Source of the DNA: Chryseolinea sp. H1M3-3 | Lineage (GTDB): Bacteria > Bacteroidota > Bacteroidia > Cytophagales > Cyclobacteriaceae | DNA: 64,000 nt | Assembly (NCBI RefSeq): GCF_029360725.1 | Contig: NZ_JARKMY010000018.1 | Span: 248,001-312,000, forward strand | Direction of reading: 5' to 3' | In this document: positions 53,805 through 63,131 of the stretch, one piece after another | How positions within the stretch are numbered: the stretch's first letter is position 1 | Layout of the letters: each line of letters begins with the position of its first letter | Notes under the pieces: model-generated | The model's database searches: none | Seen by the model: the letters and a program-made list of their open reading frames with translations, nothing else | Told to the model about the DNA's origin: nothing | Made by a program: the position numbers and the translations under genes

Positions 53805-55064
53805 CTACTGCTTAATAAACTCAACCCTACGGTTAAGCGCTTTATTAGATGGTGTATCGTTCGCCGCGACAGGTTTTGCTTCACCATTACCATCGGTTTC
53901 TATTCTGCTCCCGTCAATTCCGAAAGATGTTACAAGTTCTTCTTTGACCGAAGCGGCTCTTCGTTTTGAAAGATCAAGGTTGGCAGCGTCTGCACCATCG
54001 GCATCCGTGTGACCAACAATTTTGATTTTCACATCCGGATTTTCACTCAAGACAGCTGCAATCTCTTTTAGGGTGCCATAAGATTCAGGTTTAACCACCG
54101 CTTTGTTGACGTCAAAATAAATTCCGTAGCTAACGAGTTTGCCTTCCGTTAATAATTTATTCCGCATGTCAGGTGCCCCTACGGCAATTCGAACATTGCT
54201 CACCATGGCTGCGCCTCCTTCAAAACGTATTCTGTCCATCTTTACGCTCGACACCGGAAATGCCCTTGGAAGATCGAACAGCTTGTCTTCGTTCTGATAC
54301 ACCCTGACCCTAGCCTTTTGAACCCAAATAGACATGTGATATTTTTTTCCCTCTGATTGGTAGTATTGCTTTCCTTCTTTAAAGCCATTCAATCCAAGAT
54401 CATTTCCTTCGTCACCGTTGATATAGGTTCTGTACCCAAGCCGGCCGAAATATTCACAACCTATCATGAGACCAGCTTTTCCAGGAACACTCCCATGATC
54501 GTACGATTTTACATTAATGGCTTGCATCAATCTAAAATGATAACCCGCCATACCACCTTCTTCGCCTTTAATGGGAACTACATCAAATTCTATTGTATAG
54601 TTATCCGGAAGGTTTAACAATCCATCCGTCCAGATTGCATTGACGGTGCTGAACTTCATCCATTTACCCAAATACAAGTTTGTGGTAACAATCTCTGCCG
54701 AACCATTTGTGTTCCACAATGCGGGGAAGTCGCCAATGTTATCTTGCGAGAAATCATCATAAAAAATAACTTTTTCCCCCGGTATAAAATCGAACTTTGA
54801 GTAAGCTTGCAGTGACGGAACTGTATCCGATTTTGCCTTAGCTTGACCGGTCGTTTTTACTTGTTCTTCTTTCGGCTCTTCAGTTTTCACTTCCTTTTCC
54901 TCGGGTTGTTCCTCCTTCTTAGAAGCGTCTTCAGGAATTTCCTCAATTTTTTTCTCAATTACTTTATTGGCTTTTTTCTCTAACGCTTTTTTTGGATTGA
55001 TGATTTGAGCGTTAACATGTGTAAAGAGAAAAAAGGTAGCTAGACAAATGATGAATACTCTCAT
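53805..55064 (-). CDS. OmpA-family secreted protein with charged N-terminal linker
   Basis: The protein has 419 residues from the ATG at 55064, with a signal peptide (1-20, ending VNAQ); the frame extends to 55406 over the previous gene and is rejected. A Lys/Glu-rich segment (residues about 25-85) is followed by a central lectin-like region (FDFIPGEKVIFYDDFSQDNI, IEFDVVPIKGEEGGMAGYHF). The C-terminal OmpA-like domain (about 290-419) has VKIKIVGHTDADGADAANLD, LSKRRAASVKEEL and GEAKPVAANDTPSNKALNRR. OmpA domains bind peptidoglycan, so the protein probably ties the outer membrane or a surface assembly to the wall. Confidence 0.92.
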   Translation of the reverse strand: MRVFIICLATFFLFTHVNAQIINPKKALEKKANKVIEKKIEEIPEDASKKEEQPEEKEVKTEEPKEEQVKTTGQAKAKSDTVPSLQAYSKFDFIPGEKVIFYDDFSQDNIGDFPALWNTNGSAEIVTTNLYLGKWMKFSTVNAIWTDGLLNLPDNYTIEFDVVPIKGEEGGMAGYHFRLMQAINVKSYDHGSVPGKAGLMIGCEYFGRLGYRTYINGDEGNDLGLNGFKEGKQYYQSEGKKYHMSIWVQKARVRVYQNEDKLFDLPRAFPVSSVKMDRIRFEGGAAMVSNVRIAVGAPDMRNKLLTEGKLVSYGIYFDVNKAVVKPESYGTLKEIAAVLSENPDVKIKIVGHTDADGADAANLDLSKRRAASVKEELVTSFGIDGSRIETDGNGEAKPVAANDTPSNKALNRRVEFIKQ

Positions 55065-55174
55065 AATTTTAATTTTAAACAAAGTTGACGCGTGGTAACC
55101 GCTCAAATGTTGATCCTTATCATATGGATGTGTGATTGTTATCATGAAATCGCGCTGATGGTTGTCACAAAAAA

Positions 55175-55204
55175 AACTTCCCGAAAGTAAACTTTCGGGA
55201 AGTT
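55175..55204 (-). terminator. intrinsic terminator after the YD-type lipoprotein gene
   Basis: AACTTCCCGAAAGT (55175-55188) and ACTTTCGGGAAGTT (55191-55204) form a perfect 14-bp stem with a 2-nt loop. On the minus strand the T-run (plus A's at 55169-55176) follows directly. It ends the gene finishing at 55240. Confidence 0.92.
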
Positions 55205-55239
55205 GGCCTGAAGGGATAAACGCCTTAGCTGTTATTGAC

Positions 55240-56352
55240 TTATTGACAATCCATGAATTGATAGGACGTTCTATAGGAAGAAGTTTGAACACCATTTTTA
55301 TCCAACGTCTTGACAATAACATCGATGGGAAAATTTCTTGCATTGTAGTCGTTGGTATAAATCGTTGTTGATGACACCTCCCATTGTCCGGTGGCACTCG
55401 CACCATAGTAAGTTGACTTGGTCAGGTTATGCTTAGGCGCATACTCAGGTTGTGTATGTGGCACGGTGGGGTGACCTTTATATTTTTTATACATCAATAG
55501 AAAGGGATTTTCTTTCGTATCAAATTCATTCGTCCAGGCTGAAGATGGTTTCGCATTTATATGGCGTTCAGTTCTGATGTTGTCACCTTCAGCGTTATAT
55601 TCATACCGCATTTCATCAGTAGATCCACCTCCAAAAGTTTCAATTGACTTGGTTAACCAGCCTTGGGTATTAAATTCAAGGAAAGGAGAAGTTGAATTTC
55701 CATACATGTCCACGCGTGTCATTTTTTGAAGTTTATCACCGTTCCATTCAAACTTCGTATATGAATTATCATAAGTGGTGCTGGCCTTTGTCACCCTTCC
55801 ATCGGTGTTGTATTCATAAGTAAAATTATAATCCTTCACTTTACCATTGTTTGTAGTGGAATGTGTTTCCTTGGATAAACGATCATTTTGATAGGTGTAT
55901 TCAGACGAGCTGCTCTGTGCGGTTGCAACGCCATCCCTATCTGTGCTAGCATATTGCATTACAGAACTAATAAGGAAGTCGTTATCATCAAATTGTCGAC
56001 TGGTGGAAGAAGTCGAATTAGCAGTTTTGCCATCGCTGTAAGAATACTTATAGGTAGCGCTCATACTTGTTTGATTTCCTCTTTCATCGTATCCATAGTT
56101 AATGGTATAAGTATATGTGTAGGTAATAGTGGCGCTTTCCCTGCCTGTACCACTGGCAGTCTGTGTTGTTACCTTACAAACACTGGGCACTACTGGCGGC
56201 GGTGTGGTCGGACCCGGGCCGGCAGGAGCTGGATCGTCATTTGAGCTACAGGCGGCCAAAAAAGACACTGCAGCCAAAAGAACGATGCATAAAATATTTT
56301 TTCTAAGAAAGACTGATTTCAAAACATATTGATCAGCGTCGGTGGTTTTCAT
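55240..56352 (-). CDS. lipoprotein with YD-type repeats, unknown function
   Basis: The protein has 370 residues from the ATG at 56352 (a TTG at 56376 is also in frame), with lipobox FLAAC (Cys35). After a Pro-rich linker the sequence consists of Tyr/Asp-rich strand repeats (YGYDERGNQTSM, YTYQNDRLSKETHS, YEYNTDGRVTKAST, FEWNGDKLQKMTR, YEYNAEGDNIRTER), resembling RHS/YD repeats but without a toxin tail. Such lipoproteins are frequent in Bacteroidota and probably sit on the cell surface. A strong terminator follows the gene. Confidence 0.75.
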   Translation of the reverse strand: MKTTDADQYVLKSVFLRKNILCIVLLAAVSFLAACSSNDDPAPAGPGPTTPPPVVPSVCKVTTQTASGTGRESATITYTYTYTINYGYDERGNQTSMSATYKYSYSDGKTANSTSSTSRQFDDNDFLISSVMQYASTDRDGVATAQSSSSEYTYQNDRLSKETHSTTNNGKVKDYNFTYEYNTDGRVTKASTTYDNSYTKFEWNGDKLQKMTRVDMYGNSTSPFLEFNTQGWLTKSIETFGGGSTDEMRYEYNAEGDNIRTERHINAKPSSAWTNEFDTKENPFLLMYKKYKGHPTVPHTQPEYAPKHNLTKSTYYGASATGQWEVSSTTIYTNDYNARNFPIDVIVKTLDKNGVQTSSYRTSYQFMDCQ

Positions 56353-56582
56353 AAATGGTATTAATTTTTTTATCAAAGGTATCGGCTGAGGTGACGTCTG
56401 TCTATAACCTATTTAGGTGCGCCGATAATGAATAACACTCGCGGAAGGCAGGGATGCGGAAGGGCATAATTATAAATAAAGAAGCTGGAACGACGAAATC
56501 AGCTGAAGGTTATACCGAAAACCCTGCCCCTTTTCGTTGGAAGAAAAATTGGTTACACTGGATTTTTACAACAGCCTTTTAG

Positions 56583-57068
56583 CTACAATTTTTCTTTGTC
56601 GTATAGCTTAAGTCCTTGCATCAACCGATTAATGGTTTTTGCGATTCTGTCAATTTTAGTTTCTTCTTTTTTCGCGGAATAAATCCAGTCGATGTAAAAC
56701 TTACGCTCGCTCTCTGATAGAGAATTAAAAAATGACAACGCCTGAGGTTCATCTTGTAAACAAATCAACATTTCCTCGGGAACTTCCAACGGCTCGTTAT
56801 CGGCATATAGTATAATATGGACAAGGTCACCTTCATCTTTCTTGATCTTCTTTCTGATCTCAGCTTTAACGGGAAGAAAAAGATTTCCATTACCCATAGG
56901 CATCAGGTGATATTTTTTGATCTCATAACCATCAATGGACCCTCTTACTTTCACCCAACCAAAATGAGCTTTCCTATCCTGAATTATCTCAGGTATGCGT
57001 GCAAACGTCCAACCGCCCTTACCATGAAATTTTTCAAGGCGATATTTTTTATTAACCAGGGGTTTCAT
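56583..57068 (-). CDS. DUF1905 / YdeI-like protein
   Basis: This 161-residue soluble protein has an N-terminal DUF1905 region (WTFARIPEIIQDRKAHFGWV, VRGSIDGYEIKKYHLMPMGN, LPVKAEIRKKIKKDEGDLV) and a C-terminal YdeI-like helical part (FFNSLSESERKFYIDWIYSA, then KKEETKIDRIAKTINRL). The pairing is common in Bacteroidota and is of unknown function; YdeI-type domains are often found near stress and small-molecule genes. It follows the RpoA-CTD-like gene by 72 bp on the same strand, so the SRPBCC, RpoA-CTD-like and YdeI genes may form one cluster. Confidence 0.86.
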   Translation of the reverse strand: MKPLVNKKYRLEKFHGKGGWTFARIPEIIQDRKAHFGWVKVRGSIDGYEIKKYHLMPMGNGNLFLPVKAEIRKKIKKDEGDLVHIILYADNEPLEVPEEMLICLQDEPQALSFFNSLSESERKFYIDWIYSAKKEETKIDRIAKTINRLMQGLKLYDKEKL

Positions 57069-57140
57069 CCAGAGGAATAAAGTGCTGAAAATTTACAGCA
57101 ATCGGAGGACTATTTTAAGCATGAAACACACAAATACCAA

Positions 57141-57434
57141 TCATCCTTTAGAAAAAGACAACCCTTGTGACGCTAACGCCTTACGAAGTTTAGGGATAGA
57201 GCTAGGTCCCATGCCATGCAGTTGCAAAATTTCAGATTCGCGCTTCTTGGCCAGTTGATGAAGGGTAACAATTCCTGCACCCTCAAGCGCGCGCCTGGCC
57301 GGGGCACCTAATATGGAAAGAAAGCCTTCATTAGGCTTTCTTTCCTTTTCACAGATCGGGCACGTAGGACAGTCACTGCTTTTGTAATATTGGTGCCCTT
57401 GCTTACAAGTTTTAAGGCGTCCCTTGGTTGACAT
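57141..57434 (-). CDS. zinc-ribbon protein with RNA polymerase alpha-CTD-like helix-hairpin-helix
   Basis: This 97-residue protein has an N-terminal zinc ribbon (Cys10, His14, Cys22, Cys25, Cys28) and a C-terminal domain, LSILGAPARRALEGAGIVTL, then HQLAKKRESEILQLHGMGPS and SIPKLRKALASQGLSF, that matches the alpha-CTD helix-hairpin-helix. It is too short to be RpoA. It probably binds DNA or RNA polymerase. Its ATG overlaps the stop of the SRPBCC gene (TAATG), so translation is coupled. Confidence 0.85.
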   Translation of the reverse strand: MSTKGRLKTCKQGHQYYKSSDCPTCPICEKERKPNEGFLSILGAPARRALEGAGIVTLHQLAKKRESEILQLHGMGPSSIPKLRKALASQGLSFSKG

Positions 57435-57859
57435 TAATTCGCTTCCGTGTATTTTTTAAAATTGTCAAGAATAGCCTGCCAGCCACCACGTTGCATTTCA
57501 ATCGGGTTTATGTTTTCCGGATCGAAGGTTTCGGTTACGGTGGTTTGATTGCCATTCCCAGAGAAAACAATTTTCACCGTTCTGCCATCATCGATCACAT
57601 ATTCTATCACTTTGTTGGGTACAACATTCGTATAAACACCTCCAAAATCGAAACTGAAACTTCCGTCTTTTGCGGCCATCGTCGTTTTAAATTTGCCATC
57701 CTTACGCAAATCATTCTCAGCATGTGGCGCATGCCAATCGTCAGATGGAAATGCCCAACGTGTAATGTGTTCTGGTGCAGACCAGTAAGCCCAAACTTTT
57801 TCTACTGGAGCTTTCACCACTGCTTCAACAGTGATGGCTGTTTTTTCTATTGTTTCCAT
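57434..57859 (-). CDS. SRPBCC-family (AHSA1-like) protein
   Basis: This 141-residue soluble protein has the SRPBCC fold: ITVEAVVKAPVEKVWAYWSA, PEHITRWAFPSDDWHAPH, GKFKTTMAAKDGSFSFDFGG, NKVIEYVIDDGRTVKIVFSG, NQTTVTETFDPENINPIEMQ, and the closing RGGWQAILDNFKKYTE helix. AHSA1-like members are lipid- or ligand-binding, or Hsp90 co-chaperone-like; the ligand is unknown. It leads the cluster with the RpoA-CTD-like gene. A TAATTTTG promoter element lies 32 bp upstream. Confidence 0.92.
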   Translation of the reverse strand: METIEKTAITVEAVVKAPVEKVWAYWSAPEHITRWAFPSDDWHAPHAENDLRKDGKFKTTMAAKDGSFSFDFGGVYTNVVPNKVIEYVIDDGRTVKIVFSGNGNQTTVTETFDPENINPIEMQRGGWQAILDNFKKYTEAN

Positions 57860-57890
57860 TTTTTTCTGATTAGATGTTTGTTGATGAAGA

Positions 57891-57919
57891 CAAAATTATC
57901 ACAGCGATATGACATTGAA
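57891..57919 (-). promoter_or_regulatory. candidate Bacteroidota promoter for the SRPBCC gene
   Basis: On the minus strand TAATTTTG (57898-57891) matches the -7 consensus TAnnTTTG. A TTC (57919-57917), one base off the -33 TTG, lies 18 bp upstream. The ATG is about 31 bp downstream. Confidence 0.5.
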
Positions 57920-58277
57920 GGGGTGTAAATATGAAGTTTATACGGGCAGAATGCGACATCTTAACAGCAACTTCCAGCAGAATAAAATGACTATCAGAAA
58001 TCTCAGACAATCGGTCGTGACAATCAAGACGGCCGAACCGAAAAAGTTGAAAAGCTAAAAAGCCCGCCAGGGTATGGCGGGCTTTTAGTCAGGAAAAAAA
58101 TAAAACCTCTCTATGAAAACTGACAATACAAAACTACGCTCAGTGCTTCACAGAAAAATGCCGCTTTTCCATAAGATCATACAAGAGACTTTAATAGAAC
58201 AAAAAATTGTGAACTGTGTATTTTCGGCCACATCTACCACGCGAAACTCGATTAACCAATCTTTCGGTTGGCAGCCG
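57920..58277. other. intergenic region, terminator only
   Basis: Apart from the promoter at 57891 and the hairpin at 58058, I saw no gene. A short plus-strand frame at 58113 overlaps the end of the DUF4038 gene and is not credible. Confidence 0.35.
58058..58086. terminator. intrinsic terminator hairpin, symmetric
   Basis: AAAAGCCCGCCA and TGGCGGGCTTTT form a 12-bp stem with a 5-nt loop, with A's and T's on both sides. It lies about 190 bp beyond the DUF4038 gene end on the minus strand and is the likely end of that transcript. It could act in either direction. Confidence 0.85.
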
Positions 58278-59924
58278 CTAAATTTTTCTTTCGCCAATGA
58301 ATAACACCCATGGACTCTTATCCGGCGCTTTGTACACAAAGTCAGTTTCGGTTTTACCATCCTTCCATTCGCCTTTTTGCGGCTGGAACCACCTCACTGC
58401 AAGATTTTGCGGCACTGATTTAATTTTGATGTCCCCACCTTCCGGCAGATAGGCAACATAAAACTTCCCTTCTTTAGCAAGCAGCGGCCGGTTGCCTTCT
58501 GTGAGGTCCCATCGCTTCTCCATGTCAGCAAAATCATAACCTTCAAACGCTTTTGAAACAAAACCTACATATTGGCTTCCTTCCAAATTGATAGCTTCTT
58601 TCCAGGAAAGGGGTTGATCGGTCCATGCGCCCCACCCTTCTTCATCCGGCGTAAGCTTCCATTGCCATAAAGCTGCAGCACCATAAACCACACCCATCGT
58701 CCCACCATGCATTAATTGCGTCCATGCTTCCTCTCCCTGCCACCAACCGAGTCCCAGCTTTCCTCCACCCATCCCTTCGTAGGTAGGCTCTCCGTTAAGG
58801 ACTGCCTTGACGGGCTTGTTTAAATACATTTCTTCCACCTTATAAGTGATGTGTTTGCCATCATGCCCGCTCTGCGCCCATTGAAAATCCAGCCACGGTT
58901 CATGCTGATGCGATCGGTTAAAATGAAAACATTTCGAGCTGTCGCCCTGGGCCCATGAAGCTAAATAATTGTCAGCAGGATTGTAATGAATACCAGTAGG
59001 CTGACCGTAGGCATCCCATTTTTCAACGGTTTCTCCTCCGGGTAGTACGCCTGGATCTTTTCCCGTTCCGTCAGCACTTACAAGCCAAAACGCCGGGTAA
59101 CTTCCATAACGTGCTACGAGGTATTTACAATAACGCGCATACTCCCCAGGGTCAGCTGTAGTCCCTAACACGGTTTTACCTTTCCATCCGAAGCCATGAA
59201 AAACAGGCTGGTATACCGGAACAATTTCATGGGCAAGCAGAATTCCCATAAGCGAATCGAGGTACTGGAAATAATCTGGCTTCAATTTATTCAAATGTCC
59301 ATCGCGCAAATCTTCGAATGCGCGGTCAAATCCTAAAACAGTATCACGCGATTCAGGACCCTCCGCATAACGGTCGGGCTGCACGGACATCAACAAAGCC
59401 GTGTTGAAACCTTTGCGTTGACGGTTTTTAGCATACTCATCGACCTGCTCTGGCTTCGCCCGGAAAGGGATACCCCATGGTGTATCCCCAACTACGAGGA
59501 AAGGTGTTCCATCGGCGTGAACGACATTTCTTTTTCCCTGAGACATCTTTAAAAATCCATGGCGCAAAAGTTTGTTGCTGCCTGAATAAGGCTCAGAGAC
59601 AAGTTGCCCGCTTACTGCGAGGCCCACGTCATTTGAGGAAGATAGAATTTTCCATGACCATGTAGAACCATGGTCCGGAGGAGAAAATCTGACAATCCAT
59701 TGTTGACCACCGTTCCAAAAAGCCGGCCGAAGCATCACGACGCCTTTTTCATTCTTGAACTCGGCCCACACGTCGATGTCCGTATAAGGATTCTCATATC
59801 TATTTTCAGCCTTAAGCGAAATCTCAAATGATGTCCATTGCTCCACCCGCGGAACGTCCTTCTCCTGCTGACAGCCAAACAGAAAGACAATAGAGGAAAC
59901 AAAGAAATAAATCGCAAAGCGCAT
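58278..59924 (-). CDS. DUF4038/DUF5060 glycoside-hydrolase-like lipoprotein
   Basis: The protein has 548 residues from the ATG at 59924, with lipobox FLFGC (Cys18); the frame extends to 59972. The order DUF5060 beta domain (EQWTSFEISLKAENRYENPY, VWAEFKNEKGVVMLRPAFWN), DUF4038 TIM barrel (HADGTPFLVVGDTPWGIPFR, RKGFNTALLMSVQPDRYAEG) and a C-terminal collagen-binding-like beta domain (WFQPQKGEWKDGKTETDF) is the usual one for apiosidase-like glycosidases. GEPTYEGMG and GTMGVVYGAAALWQW lie near the barrel end. Substrate undefined. It probably sits on the cell surface and acts on plant polysaccharide. Confidence 0.91.
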   Translation of the reverse strand: MRFAIYFFVSSIVFLFGCQQEKDVPRVEQWTSFEISLKAENRYENPYTDIDVWAEFKNEKGVVMLRPAFWNGGQQWIVRFSPPDHGSTWSWKILSSSNDVGLAVSGQLVSEPYSGSNKLLRHGFLKMSQGKRNVVHADGTPFLVVGDTPWGIPFRAKPEQVDEYAKNRQRKGFNTALLMSVQPDRYAEGPESRDTVLGFDRAFEDLRDGHLNKLKPDYFQYLDSLMGILLAHEIVPVYQPVFHGFGWKGKTVLGTTADPGEYARYCKYLVARYGSYPAFWLVSADGTGKDPGVLPGGETVEKWDAYGQPTGIHYNPADNYLASWAQGDSSKCFHFNRSHQHEPWLDFQWAQSGHDGKHITYKVEEMYLNKPVKAVLNGEPTYEGMGGGKLGLGWWQGEEAWTQLMHGGTMGVVYGAAALWQWKLTPDEEGWGAWTDQPLSWKEAINLEGSQYVGFVSKAFEGYDFADMEKRWDLTEGNRPLLAKEGKFYVAYLPEGGDIKIKSVPQNLAVRWFQPQKGEWKDGKTETDFVYKAPDKSPWVLFIGERKI

Positions 59925-60067
59925 GGAATTAATTTTAGTAAACCAAGATAGACATTTGAAAAGACAACGCACTAAAAAATTATTCTAAATGAACCAGGAT
60001 GCTACAGTACAGTATGGCTTGGAGCAGCATAGAATATTTCATCTTCCTCACTTACCTTAAAGACTAA

Positions 60068-60075
60068 TAGTTTTG
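60068..60075 (+). promoter_or_regulatory. candidate promoter element for the hydrolase gene at 60105
   Basis: TAGTTTTG matches the Bacteroidota -7 consensus TAnnTTTG exactly and lies 29 bp before the ATG. No perfect TTG was found at the expected distance upstream; a TTC lies about 21 bp ahead. Confidence 0.45.
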
Positions 60076-60104
60076 TTATTTTACGTACTCATAAATTTTT
60101 GCGG

Positions 60105-61025
60105 ATGTTAAAAATCAGTCTAACCCTTCCATTGATACTGCTATTGATGAATACAATTTTCGCGCAAGACACTTTTCCCTTATACAAGGATAAAATCCCC
60201 AATAGCAAATCCACCGCGAACGAAGAAAAAACAGAGGAGCGAAATGGAATGACCATTGTAAGCAAAATTTCTGTACCCACCATTCGGTATTATCCCGCAT
60301 CTGAAAAGACTTCAACAGGTGCAGCTGTTATTATTTTCCCTGGTGGCGGCTATTCGATAAACGCGGTGCGTCACGAAGGTTATGATATTGCAAAAAGATT
60401 TAATGAAGTTGGAATAACGGCATTTGTGGTGAAATACAGGATACCGGAAGATGAAACAATGGTTGAAAAAGAAATCGGACCGCTGCAGGATGCACAGCAA
60501 GCAATTAAGATGGTGCGTGAAAATGCGGCTGCCTATAAAATTGATCCCCAACGAATTGGTGTAATGGGCTTCTCTGCGGGAGGCCATCTTGCATCCACGA
60601 TTGGAACTCATTACAGCGAATTGAAAATTGAAAATCCAAAAAATACAATACTTCGACCAGACTTCATGATCCTTATATATCCCGTCATAAGCTTTCAGGA
60701 TGATATCGGACACCGCGGTTCACGTGACCGGCTTCTGGGAAAAAATCCAACGAAGGAAAAAATAGATTTCTATTCAAACGAACTTCAAATCACCAATGAG
60801 ACACCACCAACTTTCCTCGTGCATGCGAGCGATGATTCAGCCGTACTTTCTATCAACAGTGTCAGGTTCTATGAAAACTTGCTAAAACATAAAGTACCAG
60901 CGGAACTTCATATTTATCAAGCGGGTCAACACGGGTTCGGATTGAACAATAAAACAACAAAAGACGATTGGTTTCAACGCTGCATAAATTGGATGGAATC
61001 AAACGGCTGGCTAACTAAAAAGTAG
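60105..61025 (+). CDS. secreted alpha/beta hydrolase, acetylesterase-like
   Basis: The protein has 306 residues from the ATG at 60105 (a TTG at 60099 is also in frame), with a signal peptide (ending FAQ). The oxyanion region is FPGGGYSINAVRHEGYDIAK, the nucleophile elbow is GFSAGGHLAS, the acid is in HASDDSAVLSIN, and the catalytic His is in GQHGFGL. This set is typical of xylan or pectin acetylesterase-type hydrolases of Bacteroidota polysaccharide loci. It diverges from the DUF4038 gene, so the two may share a substrate, for example esterified plant glycan. Confidence 0.91.
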   Translation: MLKISLTLPLILLLMNTIFAQDTFPLYKDKIPNSKSTANEEKTEERNGMTIVSKISVPTIRYYPASEKTSTGAAVIIFPGGGYSINAVRHEGYDIAKRFNEVGITAFVVKYRIPEDETMVEKEIGPLQDAQQAIKMVRENAAAYKIDPQRIGVMGFSAGGHLASTIGTHYSELKIENPKNTILRPDFMILIYPVISFQDDIGHRGSRDRLLGKNPTKEKIDFYSNELQITNETPPTFLVHASDDSAVLSINSVRFYENLLKHKVPAELHIYQAGQHGFGLNNKTTKDDWFQRCINWMESNGWLTKK

Positions 61026-61056
61026 ATTCGATAATCGTTCTTTCTTAAAAAATCTG

Positions 61057-62895
61057 TTAAGAACGCATCGTAATAAATAAAAATGCCATCAGATTATTTG
61101 CCATATGCATCGAAGTGCTTATGATTAAACCCTGTGATTGTTGGCGGAAATGCCCCGCTAGCATACCAAACGCAAAATAAAATACAAACAACTTCAGGTT
61201 TTGATGTACAAGTGCAAACACAAGCGATTGGAGAATATTTGCATACAAGAATTTCATGTTACGCTCGCATGCTGATAAAAAAATCCCCCGAAACAGCACT
61301 TCCTCATAAAATGGCACCAATATCACAACAAATAAAAACCCAAGGTAAGGACTGTAAAAGCTATTGATTGATATAATACTGTCGTTGATGGATGCAAAAA
61401 CCGACGATCCATCTTCCAGACTGATACCGGCCTGATGAAGAATGCCTGCATACACAGCTAACCCAATCCGCAACGCAAAGGCTAATCCAATTCCAGTTCT
61501 GATCTGAATGGCACTGTTGCGCATCTTTGTAATAAAATTCGCGATGTCCTCATTCTTCAAAAAGGCCATAGTCACAACGGCCAGGCTGCTGAAAAAGAAT
61601 AGTGTGGCGTTCGCCAAATGCTTACTGATTACTTCCCCCGCTTCGGATGTGATCCTTGAATTGAAGATGCCAATAAAGTCGTTGTAATTGAATAACAGAT
61701 ATGCCACAACGTCGCTCAACAACCAAAACGAGCACACCAGCCAAAATTGTCTGAGTCCCCACTTAAAAGTTGTTTCAGAGAAGATCTTTCCCCGTTGCCG
61801 CTGCCACATGCCATAATAGTGAATGGGTAGAATCCATAGATATGGAAGAACAAATGGAAGAACGATCAGCAATACCAACAAAAGGATCCGGCCGACATCT
61901 GAAAGCAGCCATCCGCTCAAAGGATTACTAAACGTCAATCGAAGCCGGTAGATCCCCACAGGATCGTTCCAAAAATCTTTCTCAACATACCGTTCGTAAC
62001 TGGCTTGTACAGAATCTGCACTGGAGTACTTCAAATCATACTCCAATAATTTCTGAAGGCCAAGGAAACTCCAATCTGACGCTGATGCTTTCAAAAGGTA
62101 CGGCCGGGCTTCTTCCCAAAGTCCATTATCAATCATGGCTTGACCCAGCGCACCGGCGTCCTCCATTTGCGCATTCTTTTTACTACTCATGCGAAATGCA
62201 TCCATGGCTTTGTCGGGCACACCCAACTCCAGCAACAGCTTTCCTTTTTGGTTTAATGTCCAGGCCTCATCGGTAGAATCCATGCCGTTCAAGAGCGCAT
62301 CGATGGCCTTGCTTTTTAATGACTGGTTTTTATACGACTCTGCTAACAATAAACTTAAATCGAGTGTATCGTTATGCGCAATAGCAAGTTCCCCAAACTG
62401 AGCGGCCTCCGCAAATTCTTCGTTGTAATGATATTGTTCAGCAAGTTGTTTGTACACTTTCCATGCATATCCTTCCCACAGCGATTCATTTTCCTTGCTC
62501 AGGTCACGCAGGTGCTCCAGGTGCATGGTCAACGAATCTCCATATAAAAATTCTCCCTGATACAACAGTGCCTCAGGGTTACCCGGAAACCGTTTCACAA
62601 CGTCTGCTGCACACGCCTTTGCCTCTTCGTAGTTTGGGTTATATTCTTCGTACGAGTCATAATAAGCTTTATCAATAATACGGCATTTCTCAAGCTGAAT
62701 TTCTATATCCGTCGGGTTGGCCTTGATGTGCGCATCAAAAGATGCAAGGATTTCCTTATACAAGGAATCTTTGGCATTCGTAAGTTTAGTAAGGTAGTGC
62801 TGATGATCCTTCAATAGAGATTGTTGCTGCGCATGGCCTTGTGCCATAAAAGCAAAAACAATTACCAAAACAATTAATTTCCTCAACGATTTCAT
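61057..62895 (-). CDS. secreted TPR-like protein fused to CPBP intramembrane metalloprotease
   Basis: The protein has 612 residues. A signal peptide (1-22) is followed by TPR-like helical repeats (about 30-310; ALLYQGEFLYGDS, EFAEAAQFGELAIAHND, KAIDALLNGMDSTDEAW), and then by several membrane helices with the CPBP motifs EEVLFRG (Glu531, Glu532, Arg536), FALVH (His564) and HMANN (His597). These residues form the metal-binding core. CPBP proteins cleave within the membrane or process peptides. The periplasmic TPR part may bring substrates. It converges with the acetylesterase gene, 31 bp apart. Confidence 0.9.
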   Translation of the reverse strand: MKSLRKLIVLVIVFAFMAQGHAQQQSLLKDHQHYLTKLTNAKDSLYKEILASFDAHIKANPTDIEIQLEKCRIIDKAYYDSYEEYNPNYEEAKACAADVVKRFPGNPEALLYQGEFLYGDSLTMHLEHLRDLSKENESLWEGYAWKVYKQLAEQYHYNEEFAEAAQFGELAIAHNDTLDLSLLLAESYKNQSLKSKAIDALLNGMDSTDEAWTLNQKGKLLLELGVPDKAMDAFRMSSKKNAQMEDAGALGQAMIDNGLWEEARPYLLKASASDWSFLGLQKLLEYDLKYSSADSVQASYERYVEKDFWNDPVGIYRLRLTFSNPLSGWLLSDVGRILLLVLLIVLPFVLPYLWILPIHYYGMWQRQRGKIFSETTFKWGLRQFWLVCSFWLLSDVVAYLLFNYNDFIGIFNSRITSEAGEVISKHLANATLFFFSSLAVVTMAFLKNEDIANFITKMRNSAIQIRTGIGLAFALRIGLAVYAGILHQAGISLEDGSSVFASINDSIISINSFYSPYLGFLFVVILVPFYEEVLFRGIFLSACERNMKFLYANILQSLVFALVHQNLKLFVFYFAFGMLAGHFRQQSQGLIISTSMHMANNLMAFLFITMRS

Positions 62896-63131
62896 AGATC
62901 AATGAAAGTAAAGGTAAAAGAAATTTCAGGTGATAGGCTTTGACAGCAAGTACCAATAACGGTTATGAGTCAGCTATGTAAGTTTTTTTTCAAGAATAAT
63001 TGATTTTGTCTGAACAGATTCCATGATTTCAGAAAATCAACTGCCGCATCGGCTTATTATCTTCGAAAATGTATCAGAACGAATTACCTTAGCACCAACG
63101 GCATCTTAACACGTTTCACTAATTTCGCTTA

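Noticed and set aside
58113-58304. A 63-residue plus-strand frame
   Set aside because: It overlaps the end of the DUF4038 gene, has no recognisable motif, and lacks a promoter or SD.
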